Origin: Bolinopsis microptera
Lineage: Eukaryota; Ctenophora; Tentaculata; Lobata; Bolinopsidae
Length of the DNA: 64,000 bases
Assembly: GCF_026151205.1 (NCBI RefSeq)
Contig: NC_087081.1
Span: forward strand, 2,919,246 to 2,983,245
Direction of reading: 5' to 3'
In this document: piece after piece, positions 48,901-62,161 of the stretch
Position numbering within the stretch: position 1 is the stretch's first letter
Layout of the letters: each line of letters opens with the position of its first letter
Position numbers and translations under genes: made by a program
Notes under the pieces: model-generated
What the model was told of the DNA's origin: nothing
The model's database searches: none
Seen by the model: only the letters and a program-made list of their open reading frames with translations

Positions 48901-50120
48901 ATCCGAATGTCAACGTTTTCATCGCAGAAAATATGGCATATTCGCAGATTCAGCGTGCATAATATTTTACAAGATTAGTTGAACGAGAAAATAAATATTT
49001 GATTGGAAATGTGATTCAGACAAGTGTGGCGAGTCCAAAAAGCAAGGCTTCAAATCTAGGCTTTCTATAAATTTTGGTTCCTAATTTTGGTTATCAGGCC
49101 GGCCGGTGCTAAAAGATCTTATAAGCGACCAATTCGATCCTTACTGATAAAGTACAAGTAATTCCAGCAAAGAATACCCAACATTTGAAACGATATGACG
49201 ACAACAAGCAAAAAACTGTTTACTTCACAACAAGGAGCCCGGGTGGTGACGCAACATAACAATACCACTCCAGTGATCCCAATTAAAGCGCACAAAAGTG
49301 CATCGAATAATACCATTAGCTGAGATAACTACAGACAACTAGTAGCTCTCTAGCTCTACACACACATAGACCTTTATAAATAGCACTATACTGTGGGTTA
49401 TCTTGTACAACACCCTTATTAGTAGAGGGGAATAGAGACCGGTATGGAATCTAAAAACCTTAAAAACTGTCTCCTTTATTTCAGTAAGTGAACTTGAGGA
49501 TCTCCGATATTTTCTCAGTCATATTATAATCCCAGTGGAGGTTGAACGTGTGTTAACAAGACTTAATCAGAACGATTAACGAAGGAAAAACGAAAACGAA
49601 TATTTTCATATTCACAAAAAGATGCTTCTTTAATTCTTAAGAAAACTAGAGAAGGAATGAGACGACTGCTTGCAGCAACGAAAAACTATTAAAAGGGTGT
49701 GTTGAGGTAATATTGGGTATGTATTGTGCAACATAAGGGACCGCGACCGCCCGGACCAATAGAAAGCCACTACGTAATGGGAACTCGAAGTTTCGTCAAA
49801 ACTGAATCTTTTGCTGTTTGTATTGTTGCGTCTGGCATTATGCCAGTGAGCAATACACCAAAAGACTAATATTGGAGTCAGCAATATCAACACTACACAA
49901 TATTAGGAGAACTACCCATCTCTAGGAGGGAATAAGTAAGAAAGAGTGCGCATAAACAGAAGAGTAGATGAAATTAAGTGAAAGTGTAAGTGAAATTATC
50001 TCGTGTCAAAAAATAAATCAGCACTGAAATAGAACTGAAAACAAGAGCGATATGGTGTGCTATATTATGAAGTAAAGAAAGGATGTAAAGTTATGAGGTA
50101 TCTTCCAGGCATATTTCAGC
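46000..50120. other. No gene recognised
   Basis: Contains the Penelope-like relic and unrecognised frames at 46785-47045 (plus, 86 codons) and 48070-48441 (minus, 123 codons), without domains. Confidence 0.5.
47533..47575 (-). mobile_element. Penelope-like element relic with degenerate hammerhead motif
   Basis: On the minus strand: CTTGAAGA, then a GCC-ATGGA-GGC stem-loop, then GAAACGTCGGCACTAACG. This is the stem II-GAAA-stem III core that marks Penelope-like terminal repeats, with CTTGAAGA in place of the catalytic CTGATGA. No reverse transcriptase frame was seen nearby. Confidence 0.5.
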
Positions 50121-50180
50121 CACGTGATCCACCACATGGTGTGTCACATGATCTACCACGTGGTGCGTCACGTGGTGTGC
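50121..50180. promoter_or_regulatory. E-box cluster
   Basis: CACGTG at 50121, 50157 and 50169, plus CACATG sites between; TCACGTGGTGTG is partly tandem. Confidence 0.5.
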
Positions 50181-51282
50181 CAGGTGGTATGAAGGACAAT
50201 ACGGTTACGGAAACTGAGCTACAGTTGAGATAGCGACCAACGCTTGCTTGTGTCACTTGACAGTGAAGTGAAGTAGCAGCAGCCTCGTACCACACGAACT
50301 GTCAATTCCCTGTGAAATGGGGCTGGGTCCTATGTGACGTGGTGACTGTATTAGTACAACTACTAGAGTACTATAACTAAGCTCCAACTACTACAGTCTG
50401 ATTCATAATAGACGATATATCTCAACATCAAAGTTTGTCTGTGTGAACCCACTGTCTATTGCTCTACTTAAACGACCATATCAGACTTCATATCAGACTT
50501 CAGACACCACTCACTTCAGTCCTCCCCTGAAATAAGGGAAACGGGACAATTGGCTGACAAAGAAAACACAACAAAGAAACCAGACAACAGCTAGCCAACT
50601 AAAAGTACAAATAAAGCATGTCGTCCACTGTCCAGCACTTACCAAGAACCTGTCTATTTGGTGAAAGTGGAGCAAGGTTTTCTTTGAACAACACAGAGCA
50701 TTTGTCGTGTGCATATAATAGCTCCAAAAACTCGAAACTTCTCGAACTTATAGTTAATGAGCAATTTAATCGGTCATATTGTTCGGCATAAAGCCACATT
50801 GTATGCCACATTATAGTTCGGCATCAGGCAATATATGAAAATAACAGTCGATGTTACAAGCATTGAAGCAATAACGGTATAGGTTCACGCGGTGAAGTAG
50901 TACTATAAGCGGCACGTTAAATGTAGGGTCCGTTAAATGGCTATTATTGCCAGATCATGATAATAACGGTTCTGGTAGACAATATGAGACAATATGAGAG
51001 AGGGAAGTATACAGTGATAACCGTTTCGAGGCAGATAAGAATTTGAGAGAGATAAGATCGTACTGACACCCATGTGATCTTATTTTGTTAAATAGATATT
51101 ACTAAAGTAGATATTACTGAAGTAGATATTATTATTACGTAGATATATTATTACGTATGATCATGGCACGTAAGTTTGCTGTAACGATTACTGCACTAGA
51201 ATCGTTAGCCTTAAGACCTCTTCAGAGCTATTAGTGGCTGGTGGTTTGCTCGGAGTACCCAACTTCATGGGCAGTACCAGGT

Positions 51283-51316
51283 CACGTGACATTGTGGCGT
51301 GACGTCATGTCACGTG
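51283..51316. promoter_or_regulatory. E-box pair
   Basis: GTCACGTGAC at 51281 and TCACGTGG at 51310, with a GACGTCAT CRE-like site between. Confidence 0.5.
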
Positions 51317-51719
51317 GGTCGTGGTGGCCGGCAATCTGTAATAATATTGGAATATTTGGCTGATGACTGACGTAAAGGAATGGTAGGTTCATAAGGGATG
51401 GGTCAAAATGAAACATTCGTATTGTTGTAATATTATGTTGATTGCTAATCAGAAATGGTCTAGTGTAAAGTATTCAGTACAAAATTATAGGACTTTTAAA
51501 AGCCCCATTGAAGGAATACACCTTCAACATGAACTTGTCAATGAATTGGATAAAGTACAAAATGATAGACTTACCGAAAAGGGGCTCAGTTTAAACTAGA
51601 GGACGACACCTAGGGTACAAAAGCGTGCCGGCAGCCGTTCTAATGTCAAAAACTATGGACATAGCAACCTCTGACAGGATTACGGAAGATAAGTGTTTTA
51701 AGCTAGTGTGCGTTTCTCA

Positions 51720-51811
51720 CACGTGAACATTCTTTATGCCTGATACGAGGAGATAAGCACGTGTGATGTGCGCGTGTGCACGTGCTGGTTTTACAGACAT
51801 ATACCCACGTG
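51720..51811. promoter_or_regulatory. E-box cluster
   Basis: CACGTG at 51720, 51758, 51779 (21 bp apart) and 51806, in CG-containing sequence unlike its surroundings. Confidence 0.5.
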
Positions 51812-52796
51812 GGCAGTAGACGGAACACGTACTTCAGGTTCTGTTTATTATTCGCTAGCTCGTGCTATTTGTTATTTAATGCGAACATAATATTTTAGAC
51901 TACTGATATCATTATTATTAAATTAAAGTCCTTCAAATAATATAACTAAATATCAAAACTACTGATATGTGTACTATTTTGAGGAGTATTAATGGTAGAA
52001 TATTTTACCCACAAATGATTCATTAGTCGGAGTCAGATTGGTTCGCTCATGGTATAAGCAATAACAATAACAACTGAATTTGTCAAAGTAAATTCAACCA
52101 GAAAAGAGCAGTACAATGGAGTACGGATAAAAGTTACATTGAATTATCGGCATAGGGAGGAAAAATAATAAATAAAACTATAAAAATCGTCTAGCAAAAT
52201 CAAGGATATAATAATATTCTCAAACCTAAGGGACCATAACGTGATACTTTACTCCGTTTATAATATTGTGGTGTAGAGTTCTATTTCGTTACGAGGCTGA
52301 GGAGTTGTATGGGACCATGTCAACGCACAACCAAACCTTATTAAAACCAGAGGAATGCATTAAATGTCACGTGCCAGAGCTTTACCTACATGATGGATTT
52401 GGGCCACTTTGCGAACCAAAAAATGAGAAGTAAAATATTGAAATGTAAAAATCGTGAGATCTAGCTTGACTGGATACGTATCAGACTGGTACCAACCATT
52501 AAGTCATTTCCGATATTCTCAATTGTTGAATTGTATGACCTAGTACCAAGTAACAATTTATGCCGCTATTATCCTTTGTAAAAACCGCACCAACAATTTC
52601 AACCAAACCTCATAAAACCTAAAAACGCAGTACAAGTGTTGAGAACTGTAGTAGAAAGTTAACCTCGCAACAATACAATTGTCATACACACACACATACA
52701 GCAGGACCTGACTCGACCTAACGAGGTCACATCTAGACAACATCACGCTACTACCACACCTCTCAACCAACCACAACCCTCCAATACAGTCATCAG

Positions 52797-52869
52797 CCAA
52801 TCAGAGAGCAGGATTCTGCCCACGTGACCAAGCTGTCAGCCAATCACCGGACAGTATTGTGCCCACGTG
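52797..52869 (+). promoter_or_regulatory. Alternating CCAAT/E-box tandem of 43 bp
   Basis: CCAATCA 52797, CACGTG 52821, CCAATCA 52840, CACGTG 52864: spacings 24, 19, 24. Two similar 43-bp units begin CAGCCAATCA and end GCCCACGTGAC. Confidence 0.7.
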
Positions 52870-53652
52870 ACAAGTTGGAGACTTTGAAGGGATTAGTCAT
52901 GTGATGAGCGGGAGGGATGTACATGTTGGGTGTAGAAAAGGTAGCAATCTGAGCGAGCAAGATATTTTCCGCTAGACCGGTGGCAGGTTAAATACTTTAA
53001 CTTAAATTAGACCGCGACGCGGTGGGTACGATCATCTGCTCAGACGTTAGACAGGATCCGTTCAAATGGAAGCAGTAAGTTTTAAATGGAATTCCTCTTT
53101 CCATGACAATTCTGAAAGCCCGCCCACTTCTAAAGCATATTTTTAATTAACTGCAACTTAAGTCATCATCAGCCACTAGACGTAATTCAAAGGTTCATTA
53201 AAAAGTGATAAATTATTGCCATCCTAGATAGCAGATTCTGATCATTTTCCTGACTGATGTCCTAATTATAATTAGTATTACTTATTACGGTGTTTCTTGT
53301 TCCCAAAATCTCAACGTGACTTCCCGTCTAAGGTCTAAGAGGCATGCCGTAATTTAGATGGAAAAACTGTTAACTGAATCCCCATGAGGCTGTGTACCCA
53401 CGAGGGCACTCAACTGGAACAGGTTGAGGTATGCAACTTTAGATGACACCCACGAAGAATAAAAAAGATAAAAGCTAGTGGCACGGATAAAAGTTAAGTT
53501 ATTCAGGCTATTTCAGGGAAAACCCATAGACTGTACGTACACGTGATGTACGCACTTCAGCAGTGATTCCAAAGACTGGAATTATCAATCACACTAGCTT
53601 CATCACCGTGAGGACTGAGGGATTAAAGGCTTCGCATAGTTCTTGTCATGAT

Positions 53653-53698
53653 CACGTGACGCAGCTAGCAGTTTTACGGGCAAACATCGTGTCACGTG
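53653..53698. promoter_or_regulatory. Two TCACGTGA sites
   Basis: GATCACGTGAC and GTCACGTGAC, 40 bp apart start to start. Confidence 0.5.
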
Positions 53699-56522
53699 AC
53701 GTTGAATTTTCTTTATGTCTAGAGTCAGTAAATGGGCTTAATAAATTATAAAAGGAAAGTTGCCAATAAAAGTCCTCAGATTTAAAACTTTGAGCTCACA
53801 GTACTCTGTAATATTTGAGAACTACGATTGCATACCTATTAAAATGTCATTTAAGAAGGAAATATTTCTAGAAATTCCCTTTCGGCAAAAGTTTTTAACA
53901 ACCTGACCAATGGAAGAGCGTTCAAATAAGCATTCAGATTGATTTAAATTAATTAACCCCACTCATTAAATTCAAAGGTTAAACTTAAAGGATGAGCCAA
54001 TAGTTTTAAATGTTTAATAGGATTTAGAACGATGACCGTGCTCCTACCCCAAGGCGTAGTGTCCTGATCCAGGTTATTTATATAATTGTGGTTGTATAAT
54101 GAGCAACTTTGTGGTTAGGGTTAGGCCTAAGTTGGAGCTGTCACTTTATTATGGTTCGTATAAAGGTTTACAGTACGAATCTAACGGCATACATTTTTCA
54201 AACTAGATGAAAAGTGTCGACACAAATGTAACTCATACTGTTAGAAAAAACAGGTTGTAAAGTCTAGACTTTCAACAATAGCACACCATATTACCATAAT
54301 GCCATAGAATATTATCATAATAAAACGCACTCTCCAAAGATATCAGCCTACTCTGAATAACAAAAGTTACAGCAGTAATGTCGGCCTTGAGATATTATGA
54401 TAATCACTAAAATTACGATAGTGCATCTACACCGTTTGCTTCTTTAAAGATCAGTAAAATATGTCCAAACGAAAACCTACTGATACCCCGAGGTCATGTT
54501 GTAGCATAGAACCAATAATGACAAGGCAAGCCGTGAACTACAAGCAATACACACGGGAGCGTCCTCAACACAATACTACAATAAGGCAAATGAGACAAAT
54601 GAAGGAGGAAGACCTAATGTTGATATATCATGTATGTTGGATGAATTGGGCTATTGAATTGCTACAGGGATCCCTCAATCGATGAAGGAGAGTGGTGTAT
54701 TGTATTGGACCTTGGTCATTGGGAAAGTCCCATGTCATTAGGAAAGCTGGAAACATATAGGCGGCAGTGGAACTTCCGGAATGTGCCTTCTCGTGTACAA
54801 GTGATTTCTGGAGATCCTGGACACTTTGACACTCCTAAGAAACATGACTAGGTAGTAGGTATGTAGTATGTAGTAGGTATGTAGTAGGTATGTAGTATGT
54901 AGTAGGTATGTAGTAGGTATGTAGTATGTAGTAGGTATGTAGTAGGTATGTAGTATGTAGTAGGTATGTAGTATGTAGTAGGTATGTAGTAGGTATGTAG
55001 TATGTAGTAGGTATGTAGTAGGTATGTAGTAGGTATACTGTCTCTGTTTGCATCTTAACCGTAATATCATGAAACTCGTCAGTGGAATTAAAAATGAAAG
55101 TGTCCAGGCCCAATCTGAACTACAGTTCACGATGATTGTGGCACGGACAATCTAATTATACAGACTTTAAATTAAAATACACTACTTCACAGTAACGCTG
55201 GAATAGCAAAATAAATAAATTACAAAACAACCAACATCAAGAGATTGTGCTATGAAGCACAAAGGAGATCATAAAGATTGTTGATTTCAACTCACGACAC
55301 TAAAACCTAAGGTAAAACACAATTATTGTACAACTAAATATAGATTGTTTTAAAGCACTGAGGTACGAATTCAAACAAATTGTAACAAACGATAGCATGT
55401 GAAAACAAAACAGAAGGCGAGGATAACTTTTAACAGTACGTGCCACAAAGAAGCGTAAATATGCCAGAAATCAACTGGAAAGATTGCAGGAAATGGAACA
55501 AAAGTTCATAGACAGTGAAACATGACACACACCGCAACAGTAAATTCTAATAATCAACCCTAATTGCCAGGAAACAGATCATGATCTATTAACTGTTAAG
55601 TCAATTGACTCTCAGATCATTTGACTCTAAGTTAAGACAACAAAGTCCTGATTTGAAGCTGACACCACGTTTTACGCTTACATAGTTGTAATTCCGCCGT
55701 GCTCCAGTTATTGGTAATGGTATTTACCAATATAAAGTCATCAGTATCTTCTACCTCCCTCCTTTCATGCAATTCTAGTAAAATTGAGGATAATTACAAA
55801 TTATTCGTTACAAATTCGTTTATCTGATGCAGGAAACACTAAATTACACTCAAAATGATAATAACTGCAAAAACACCATCTTACAGTAAATGCTATCAGA
55901 TCCACGAGCACTCCGGAGATCCGATGGATAGCACACACCAGATTGTGGGGAAACAACAAAATCTGATGAACTGGCTAAATCATTACAACCAAAATATTAC
56001 TACGATTGTCAACTTTGCAACCTGCACCAAGCGTCTCATTGTTTCCCGAAGCACTGGATTAGACCGGAGTAACCTAAGGCCTATTTTACGACATCGGCCG
56101 GTGCCGTAAAGAAAACAACAATTAATCAAGAAAACAACTAATTCTATTAAAATCTAAAATTATTAAAATTATTCAGGAATGTACGTGGGGTACTCGCAGT
56201 AAGCTGTGGCACAACATTAAATGCTACTGAAACGTCCTAAGACTCTGAAAGTATTTGAATAATACGAGGACTGTGCGAAAGTAGAGACTTTGAATATATT
56301 TATAATAACCAATAAATTAAACATGTAACGATATTTGAATAATGTGACAGTACTTAAAAGTTCAAATATGAAATAGTATTCAAGCCGGTTATCTGACAAA
56401 TAGGCTCGTAATAATAAACCTCGCAGCATAACAGCAACTGAAAGGCAAGCCGCTAGAACCTGACCCCGTAAATTTGGTGAACGATCCCGCACAAAGTGTT
56501 TACTGATGGGTTTGTTGAGGAA
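53699..56522. other. No gene recognised apart from the 11/7-bp array
   Basis: Short frames without domains. GGTTAGGGTTAGG at about 54116 is a two-copy telomere-like word. Confidence 0.5.
54852..55034. repeat. 11/7-bp tandem array (ATGTAGTAGGT / ATGTAGT)
   Basis: Alternating ATGTAGTAGGT and ATGTAGT units. Minus-strand Tyr/Thr-rich frames here are by-products. Confidence 0.95.
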
Positions 56523-56604
56523 CACGTGACACGTGTCACGTGACAGGTAACGAACAAGTTAGTGATTGTCACGTGACGGGGTAGTTAGAGGGTCACGTGA
56601 TTGG
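56523..56604. promoter_or_regulatory. Five CACGTG sites in about 80 bp
   Basis: CACGTG at 56523, 56530 and 56537 (7-bp steps with 1-bp gaps), then 56570 and 56594. The last runs straight into ATTGG (CACGTGATTGG). Confidence 0.6.
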
Positions 56605-57173
56605 CTTGTTTTGAGTAATTGAGGGTGACGGTTTTGTGTGAGGGTAATTGACCAAATAGAGGGTCAGAGGAGTAGTTCTTGAAACGTTTGTATTTTAACA
56701 ATTTACTTGCATGACAGTGCGGGCCAGGGATATGAACTGAGTTGTATGCTTACTCACAGTCCAAAGCAATAAATCAATAGCGTTTAAATTTGCAAGTTTA
56801 GCGCGGAAACAAAATCTAAGCAAGCTTTCAAAATGACGGAAGACCGTAACAACTACAAAGACAAAGTCTTGACCATCACACAAAAAGCCCGTCCGCAAAT
56901 GTCTCGAGCAAGTCTTTTACTAGAACATTACTAGAATTACATGTAACATTGTTAGAGTTGCCAAGAAGTTGGCTAAGTGTTGCACAAGATAGCTAAACAA
57001 TAATAATAAATGTATATTACAAAAATACAGTTCAACAGGAAATCAGATAATCTGATAAAGATAAGAATGAAGATATGAGTACATAATATTATTAATATTA
57101 TTATCTATTATTATTACATAGCAAACAAATAGTAAAAACAGCACCAAAAACAGCAAACAAAAGGCAAATAGGT

Positions 57174-57310
57174 CCGGCTGTTACGGTAACATCCCTCTAA
57201 CAGCCATAACAAAACAAAAGTAAGCGTCGGCTGTTACAGGGTCGTTATAGGGCTGTAAGGTATTTGTCCCCTCTAAATGGCTGTTAGAGGGCTGTTACCG
57301 AAACAGCCGG
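57174..57310. mobile_element. MITE-like element with 32-bp terminal inverted repeats
   Basis: Left end CCGGCTGTTACGGTAACATC continuing to CTCTAACAGCC; the right end is its complement with about 29 of 32 matching. The interior repeats GGCTGTTA-type words. No clear target duplication was found, so the family is undetermined. Confidence 0.7.
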
Positions 57311-59070
57311 CTAATAACCGGTCGGCATTGTACCTTTTTGCCCAGAATAACAGTAAACACTGTAGTTCCAGTTGCTCAGGAATGTACAAACTCCTTCAGC
57401 ATGATGAGAATTCCTAACACGATTACTAGGTTTATCAGCATACATTCCAATAAATCAGTGAACACTTTAGCTTGAATACTCATTACCTAAGAAAAATACG
57501 TGTAATTTAATAATATATAATGTAAATGTGGACCGTGGGTAATATCGGGGAGATGATGCAAGTTTGTTTTGACACTTGATAGTGGAACTGGGATGCTGCC
57601 TGCTGATATGACGTTTAAATCTCTATAACGTGTCAACAACAAAAATCTCGAGCCAATCTCCCACTCTCCACGTTTTCATCCAATTTCTGATAATTTCGCT
57701 GATTTCGCAGAGTATGCCACCAGTAAACAATCGTTAGACCGAGATGTGCAGTGTTAATTAAAATCTCAGTTCTTCGTTTCAAAATCAGAGTACCCCTCGG
57801 GCCTCGGTCGGCGGTAGAAGTTCTACTTCTGTTGATGAGAACTATGCAATCTTCACAGACGGCCTTCAGTTGACGGACGTGACCCCTATAATTTACAGTT
57901 AACACTAAACACCGCTGTGGAAAAAGGGGAAGAAAGATTCAATTTTAATTCCACTCCCAGTTTACAGATCACAGATCTGTAAAATAAACATTCTTGAAAA
58001 TCTTTCTGATCTCGTACAGTAATTGGTTAACTGATAAAGCAATTAAGTATATTGACAACCTCTCATAATTCACATATTTCCTCATTTCACTTGAAATGGA
58101 AATACAATTTTTACATATATATACAATTTTGCTTAGTTCCTGATCGTTGTTGTTGTTCCTGATCGTAAGAAGGATTATTATATACACTAAATTAAGATAA
58201 TGTTCCGAGTAAGCCATATCCATAAACATTGTCAATTATCCGTACTCAGTAATTTGTCGAAATCCGGGAAAATTCAATGTTTTATTTTGACCGTCTGATG
58301 AGATCTAATTTTTCTCGATCTCAATGGTGTAAGTGCGTAACCGGGAGTGTTATATTTATAACTTACTTAACCTATATAATATTATTATATAAACTATGTT
58401 ATAAACTATGTGCAAACTGTAAGTAACAGTGCTGAAAGTGTATTGATACCAAAGTTCAACACTTTGTATTAATAGTTCTCTACTTGCAATGTACTTGCAC
58501 GCGTATGCTTGATTAGGGTGTGTGCTTGTATAAAACCTGTAGTGTGTTGCTGTAAATATATGATTTCTATTTACTTGGTTTATCTACTGCATTCTTTCAC
58601 TTATTGAGGCTAAGATTTAAAGTTTCAGGGAGCTCTCAAGTCCTAACAGAGTACATACATGAAGGATTTTGTTCACCCCACCCCACCCCACAATTATCAA
58701 CGAAAATTTTTGGCCCACAAATTTACACAATCAGAATGTACAGGACTAAAGGAACAAAAATAACATCACTAAACCGTCAGTCTTATTATGAAATAAAGGT
58801 ATCGTATATAATATATTACATAATATGATACATTTATTTTATAATAAAAATCTCGTTTTATAATAAAACTATACATATTATCATAATATATAATAAGTAC
58901 ATACTCTACAGCTTTAGACAAATTCTAAAGAACGAACTTGAGGAATGCCACAGTTCAGGGCCTTAATTTTAACAAAGCATTGGAAACTCCATGGTTGTCT
59001 GAGGATCGGAGTTTTCCGATAACCTTTACCAGTAAAGTCTTTTAATAACCCGATAAGCCGCTTATCTAAT

Positions 59071-59141
59071 ATGATTTCCTGGGAAGCCATTAAACGCTTA
59101 TCAGAGAAGCGTCTAATCGATATGGCTTCTCGGGAAATCAT
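59071..59141. repeat. Nested inverted repeat
   Basis: Outer arms ATGATTTCCTGGGAAGCCAT and their complement (two mismatches); inner arms AACGCTT and AAGCGT. Possibly a short MITE. Confidence 0.85.
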
Positions 59142-60352
59142 AGCAGTTTAAAACTAGTTAACGATGAGAAGCAAAATTATGTTTATATATATATTTAATC
59201 GTTATCATATTTATATAAGAAAAATATAACAATAGATCTTTATAAAGAAAAATATAACAATAGATGATAATATAATATGCAAGAACTCAAATCTCGTGTC
59301 AAAAGCAGCGGTGCTAATAACTGTAAAAACTAAAAATATTTAGAAAATTGTAAGATATTGGTTATTTATTAAATACTTTATTTTAGAAAGTGAGGTGGTA
59401 GGTCACTCTATCCATTAGTCATCCCGTATAAAGCGTATTTGTAAAACTGTTGCGAAACTTATTTATAATAAACTGTGCGATGAGCTTTACTTTTCTTCTA
59501 AAAGCCAACTTGCTCCAGAAAGAAGTTTAATAATGAAAATAGGCTGCACTACAAGTTTGGTATATAATATGCAGGACCAATGAGAAGAACTGAATAAAAC
59601 ATGAAGGAATTTAAACCCTCCAAATCTGCATCATTCCTAACATTGTTTAGAGATAAAATTCCCAGAACTTGAACTGAAAATGATCAAAAGTGCTCAGTTT
59701 TGAAATCCAAACTTGCAGGATATTTTAATCGGGATCAGGCGTCTGAAATTGCATTTAAACCACATTCCGCAGACTCCACGAATCAATACTGAAGGGATTA
59801 AGATGTATTTAGCATAACCAAAAGTGAAACGACTCTCAAACGAGTTGGGCTCCCATTTCGATTAGATGACGTAAACTGGATGATTTATAGGAGCTTTCTA
59901 AACTGGTTAGAGTTTAAATATCTTGATGTACATCAGGAAATGCAAGGCGGATGTGCATTGTGCAATGCTATAAAAATACGCTCAATAATATCGTTCAAAA
60001 CAAAAATACCCAAAACACGATCGTAAAACACTGCTAATCGATCGAATAGCTGACAATTGGACAGTCACTGTTAGATCGAATTAGCGGCGTCTACCAAAAT
60101 TTAAACTGCAAAACGTGTAGTTGCCCACTGGTCTACCAGTGTATTATTACATGAATCTAACCACTAAACGGCAGCAAGAAACTGTAATGAACTGAGAAGA
60201 AGACGTGATGTCTGGAAAATGCAAGATAAAGAGTCTTCTAAATGGTGAAAGTGAGGGAAGTGTAGTGAGGAGAAATCAGGAAGGCTGGGTCAGCGAGGCG
60301 AGTACTGATTGTGTAGGGTAAGTGGGTGCTAGGTAAGATAGCCGAGTAAGAG

Positions 60353-61926
60353 GGTAAGTGGGCAGGATGTTCAGGGGAGGGTGACTAAGGAGGGTGACCA
60401 GAGAGGATGGTGACCAGGGAGGAGGGTAAGTGGGCAGGATGTTCAGGGGAGGGTGACTAGGGAGGGTGACCAGAGAGGAGGGTGACCAGGGAGGAGGGTA
60501 AGTGGGCAGGATGTTCAGGGGAGGGTGACTAAGGAGGGTGACCAGAGAGGAGGGTGACCAGGGAGGAGGGTGACTAGGGAGGAGGGTGACTAGGGAGGAG
60601 GGTGACCAGGGAGGAGGGTGAACAAGGGAGGAGGGTGACTAGGGAGGAGGGTGACTAGGGAGGAGGGTGACTAGGGAGGAGGGTGACTAGGGAGGAGGGT
60701 GACCAGGGAGGAGGGTGAACAAGGGAGGAGGGTGACTAGGGAGGAGGGTGGCTAGGGAGGAGGGTGACTAGGGAGGAGGGTGACTAGGGAGGAGGGTGAC
60801 CAGGGAGGAGGGTGACCAGGGAGGAGGGTGACCAGGGAGGAGGGTGACTAGGGAGGGTGACCAGAGAGGAGGGTGACCAGGGAGGAGGGTGACCAGGGAG
60901 AAGGGTGACCAGGGAGGAGGGTGAATAGGGAGGAGGGTGACTAGGGAGGAGGGTGACTAGGGAGGAGGGTGACCAGGGAGGAGGGTGAACAAGGGAGGAG
61001 GGTGACTAGGGAGGAGGGTGACTAGGGAGGAGGGTGAATAGGGAGGAGGGTGACTAGGGAGGAGGGTGACTAGGGAGGAGGGTGACCAGGGAGGAGGGTG
61101 AACAAGGGAGGAGGGTGACTAGGGAGGAGGGTGACCAGGGAGGAGGGTGAACAAGGGAGGAGGGTGACTAGGGAGGAGGGTGGCTAGGGAGGAGGGTGAC
61201 TAGGGAGGAGGGTGACTAGGGAGGAGGGTGACCAGGGAGGAGGGTGACCAGGGAGGAGGGTGACCAGGGAGGAGGGTGACTAGGGAGGGTGACCAGAGAG
61301 GAGGGTGACCAGGGAGGAGGGTGACCAGGGAGAAGGGTGACCAGGGAGGAGGGTGAATAGGGAGGAGGGTGACTAGGGAGGAGGGTGACTAGGGAGGAGG
61401 GTGACCAGGGAGGAGGGTGAACAAGGGAGGAGGGTGACTAGGGAGGAGGGTGACTAGGGAGGAGGGTGAATAGGGAGGAGGGTGACTAGGGAGGAGGGTG
61501 ACTAGGGAGGAGGGTGACCAGGGAGGAGGGTGAACAAGGGAGGAGGGTGACTAGGGAGAAGGGTGACTAGGGAGGAGGGTGACTAGGGAGGAGGGTGACC
61601 AGGGAGGAGGGTGACCAGGGAGGAGGGTGACTAGGGAGGAGGGTGACTAGGGAGGGTGACCAGGGAGGAGGGTGACCAGAGAGGAGGGTGACTAGGGAGG
61701 AGGGTGACCAGGGAGGAGGGTGACTAGGGAGGAGGGTGACTAGGGAGGAGGGTGACTAGAGAGGAGGGTGACTAGGGAGGAGGGTGACTAGGGAGGAGGG
61801 TGACTAGGGAGGAGGGTGACTAGGGAGGAGCGTGACTAGAGAGGAGGGTGACCAGGGAGGAGGGTGACTAGGGAGGAGGGTGACTAGGGAGGAGGGTGAC
61901 TAGGGAGGAGGGTGACTAGGGAGGGC
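60353..61926. repeat. 1.6-kb G-rich 18-bp minisatellite with higher-order repeats
   Basis: About 80 copies of GGGAGGAGGGTGACTAGG-type units (variants GACC, GAAC, GAAT, GGCT). The left edge has a 72-bp higher-order unit containing AGTGGGCAGGATGTTCAGGG. Rare variants (GGCTAGGG at 60751 and 61183; GAGAAGGG at 60901 and 61333) are 432 bp apart, showing a 24-unit duplicated block. Confidence 0.97.
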
Positions 61927-62131
61927 TGTACAAAGGTAGCAGGCAGGACCGGGGAGGAACAAAAGAACTAACTATCTCACTAACAAACTAACTCAGCGCG
62001 CAATGCGCATATATTGACACAATGGAGCGACCTGACACCCACAATGGGAGCGCGGAAATTGAGGGAGTTCCTCTGACAAATGGAAAGAGGGTGTTGGGGG
62101 AGCTGGGAGTCACGAGGTTTGGTGGTGATGA

Positions 62132-62161
62132 CCAATCACAGGGCGAGTAGGCGGTCACGTG
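62132..62161 (+). promoter_or_regulatory. CCAAT/E-box composite
   Basis: CCAATCA 62132 and CACGTG 62156, 24 bp apart, just right of the 18-bp minisatellite. Confidence 0.55.

Larger units (their letters stand above)
56605..60352. other. No gene recognised
   Basis: AT-rich, with the MITE at 57174 and the inverted repeat at 59071. A 90-codon minus-strand frame at 57633-57905 is not recognised. Confidence 0.5.

Noticed and set aside
54113-54128. Telomere-like GGTTAGGGTTAGG
   Set aside because: Only two repeats; too short to indicate an internal telomere.
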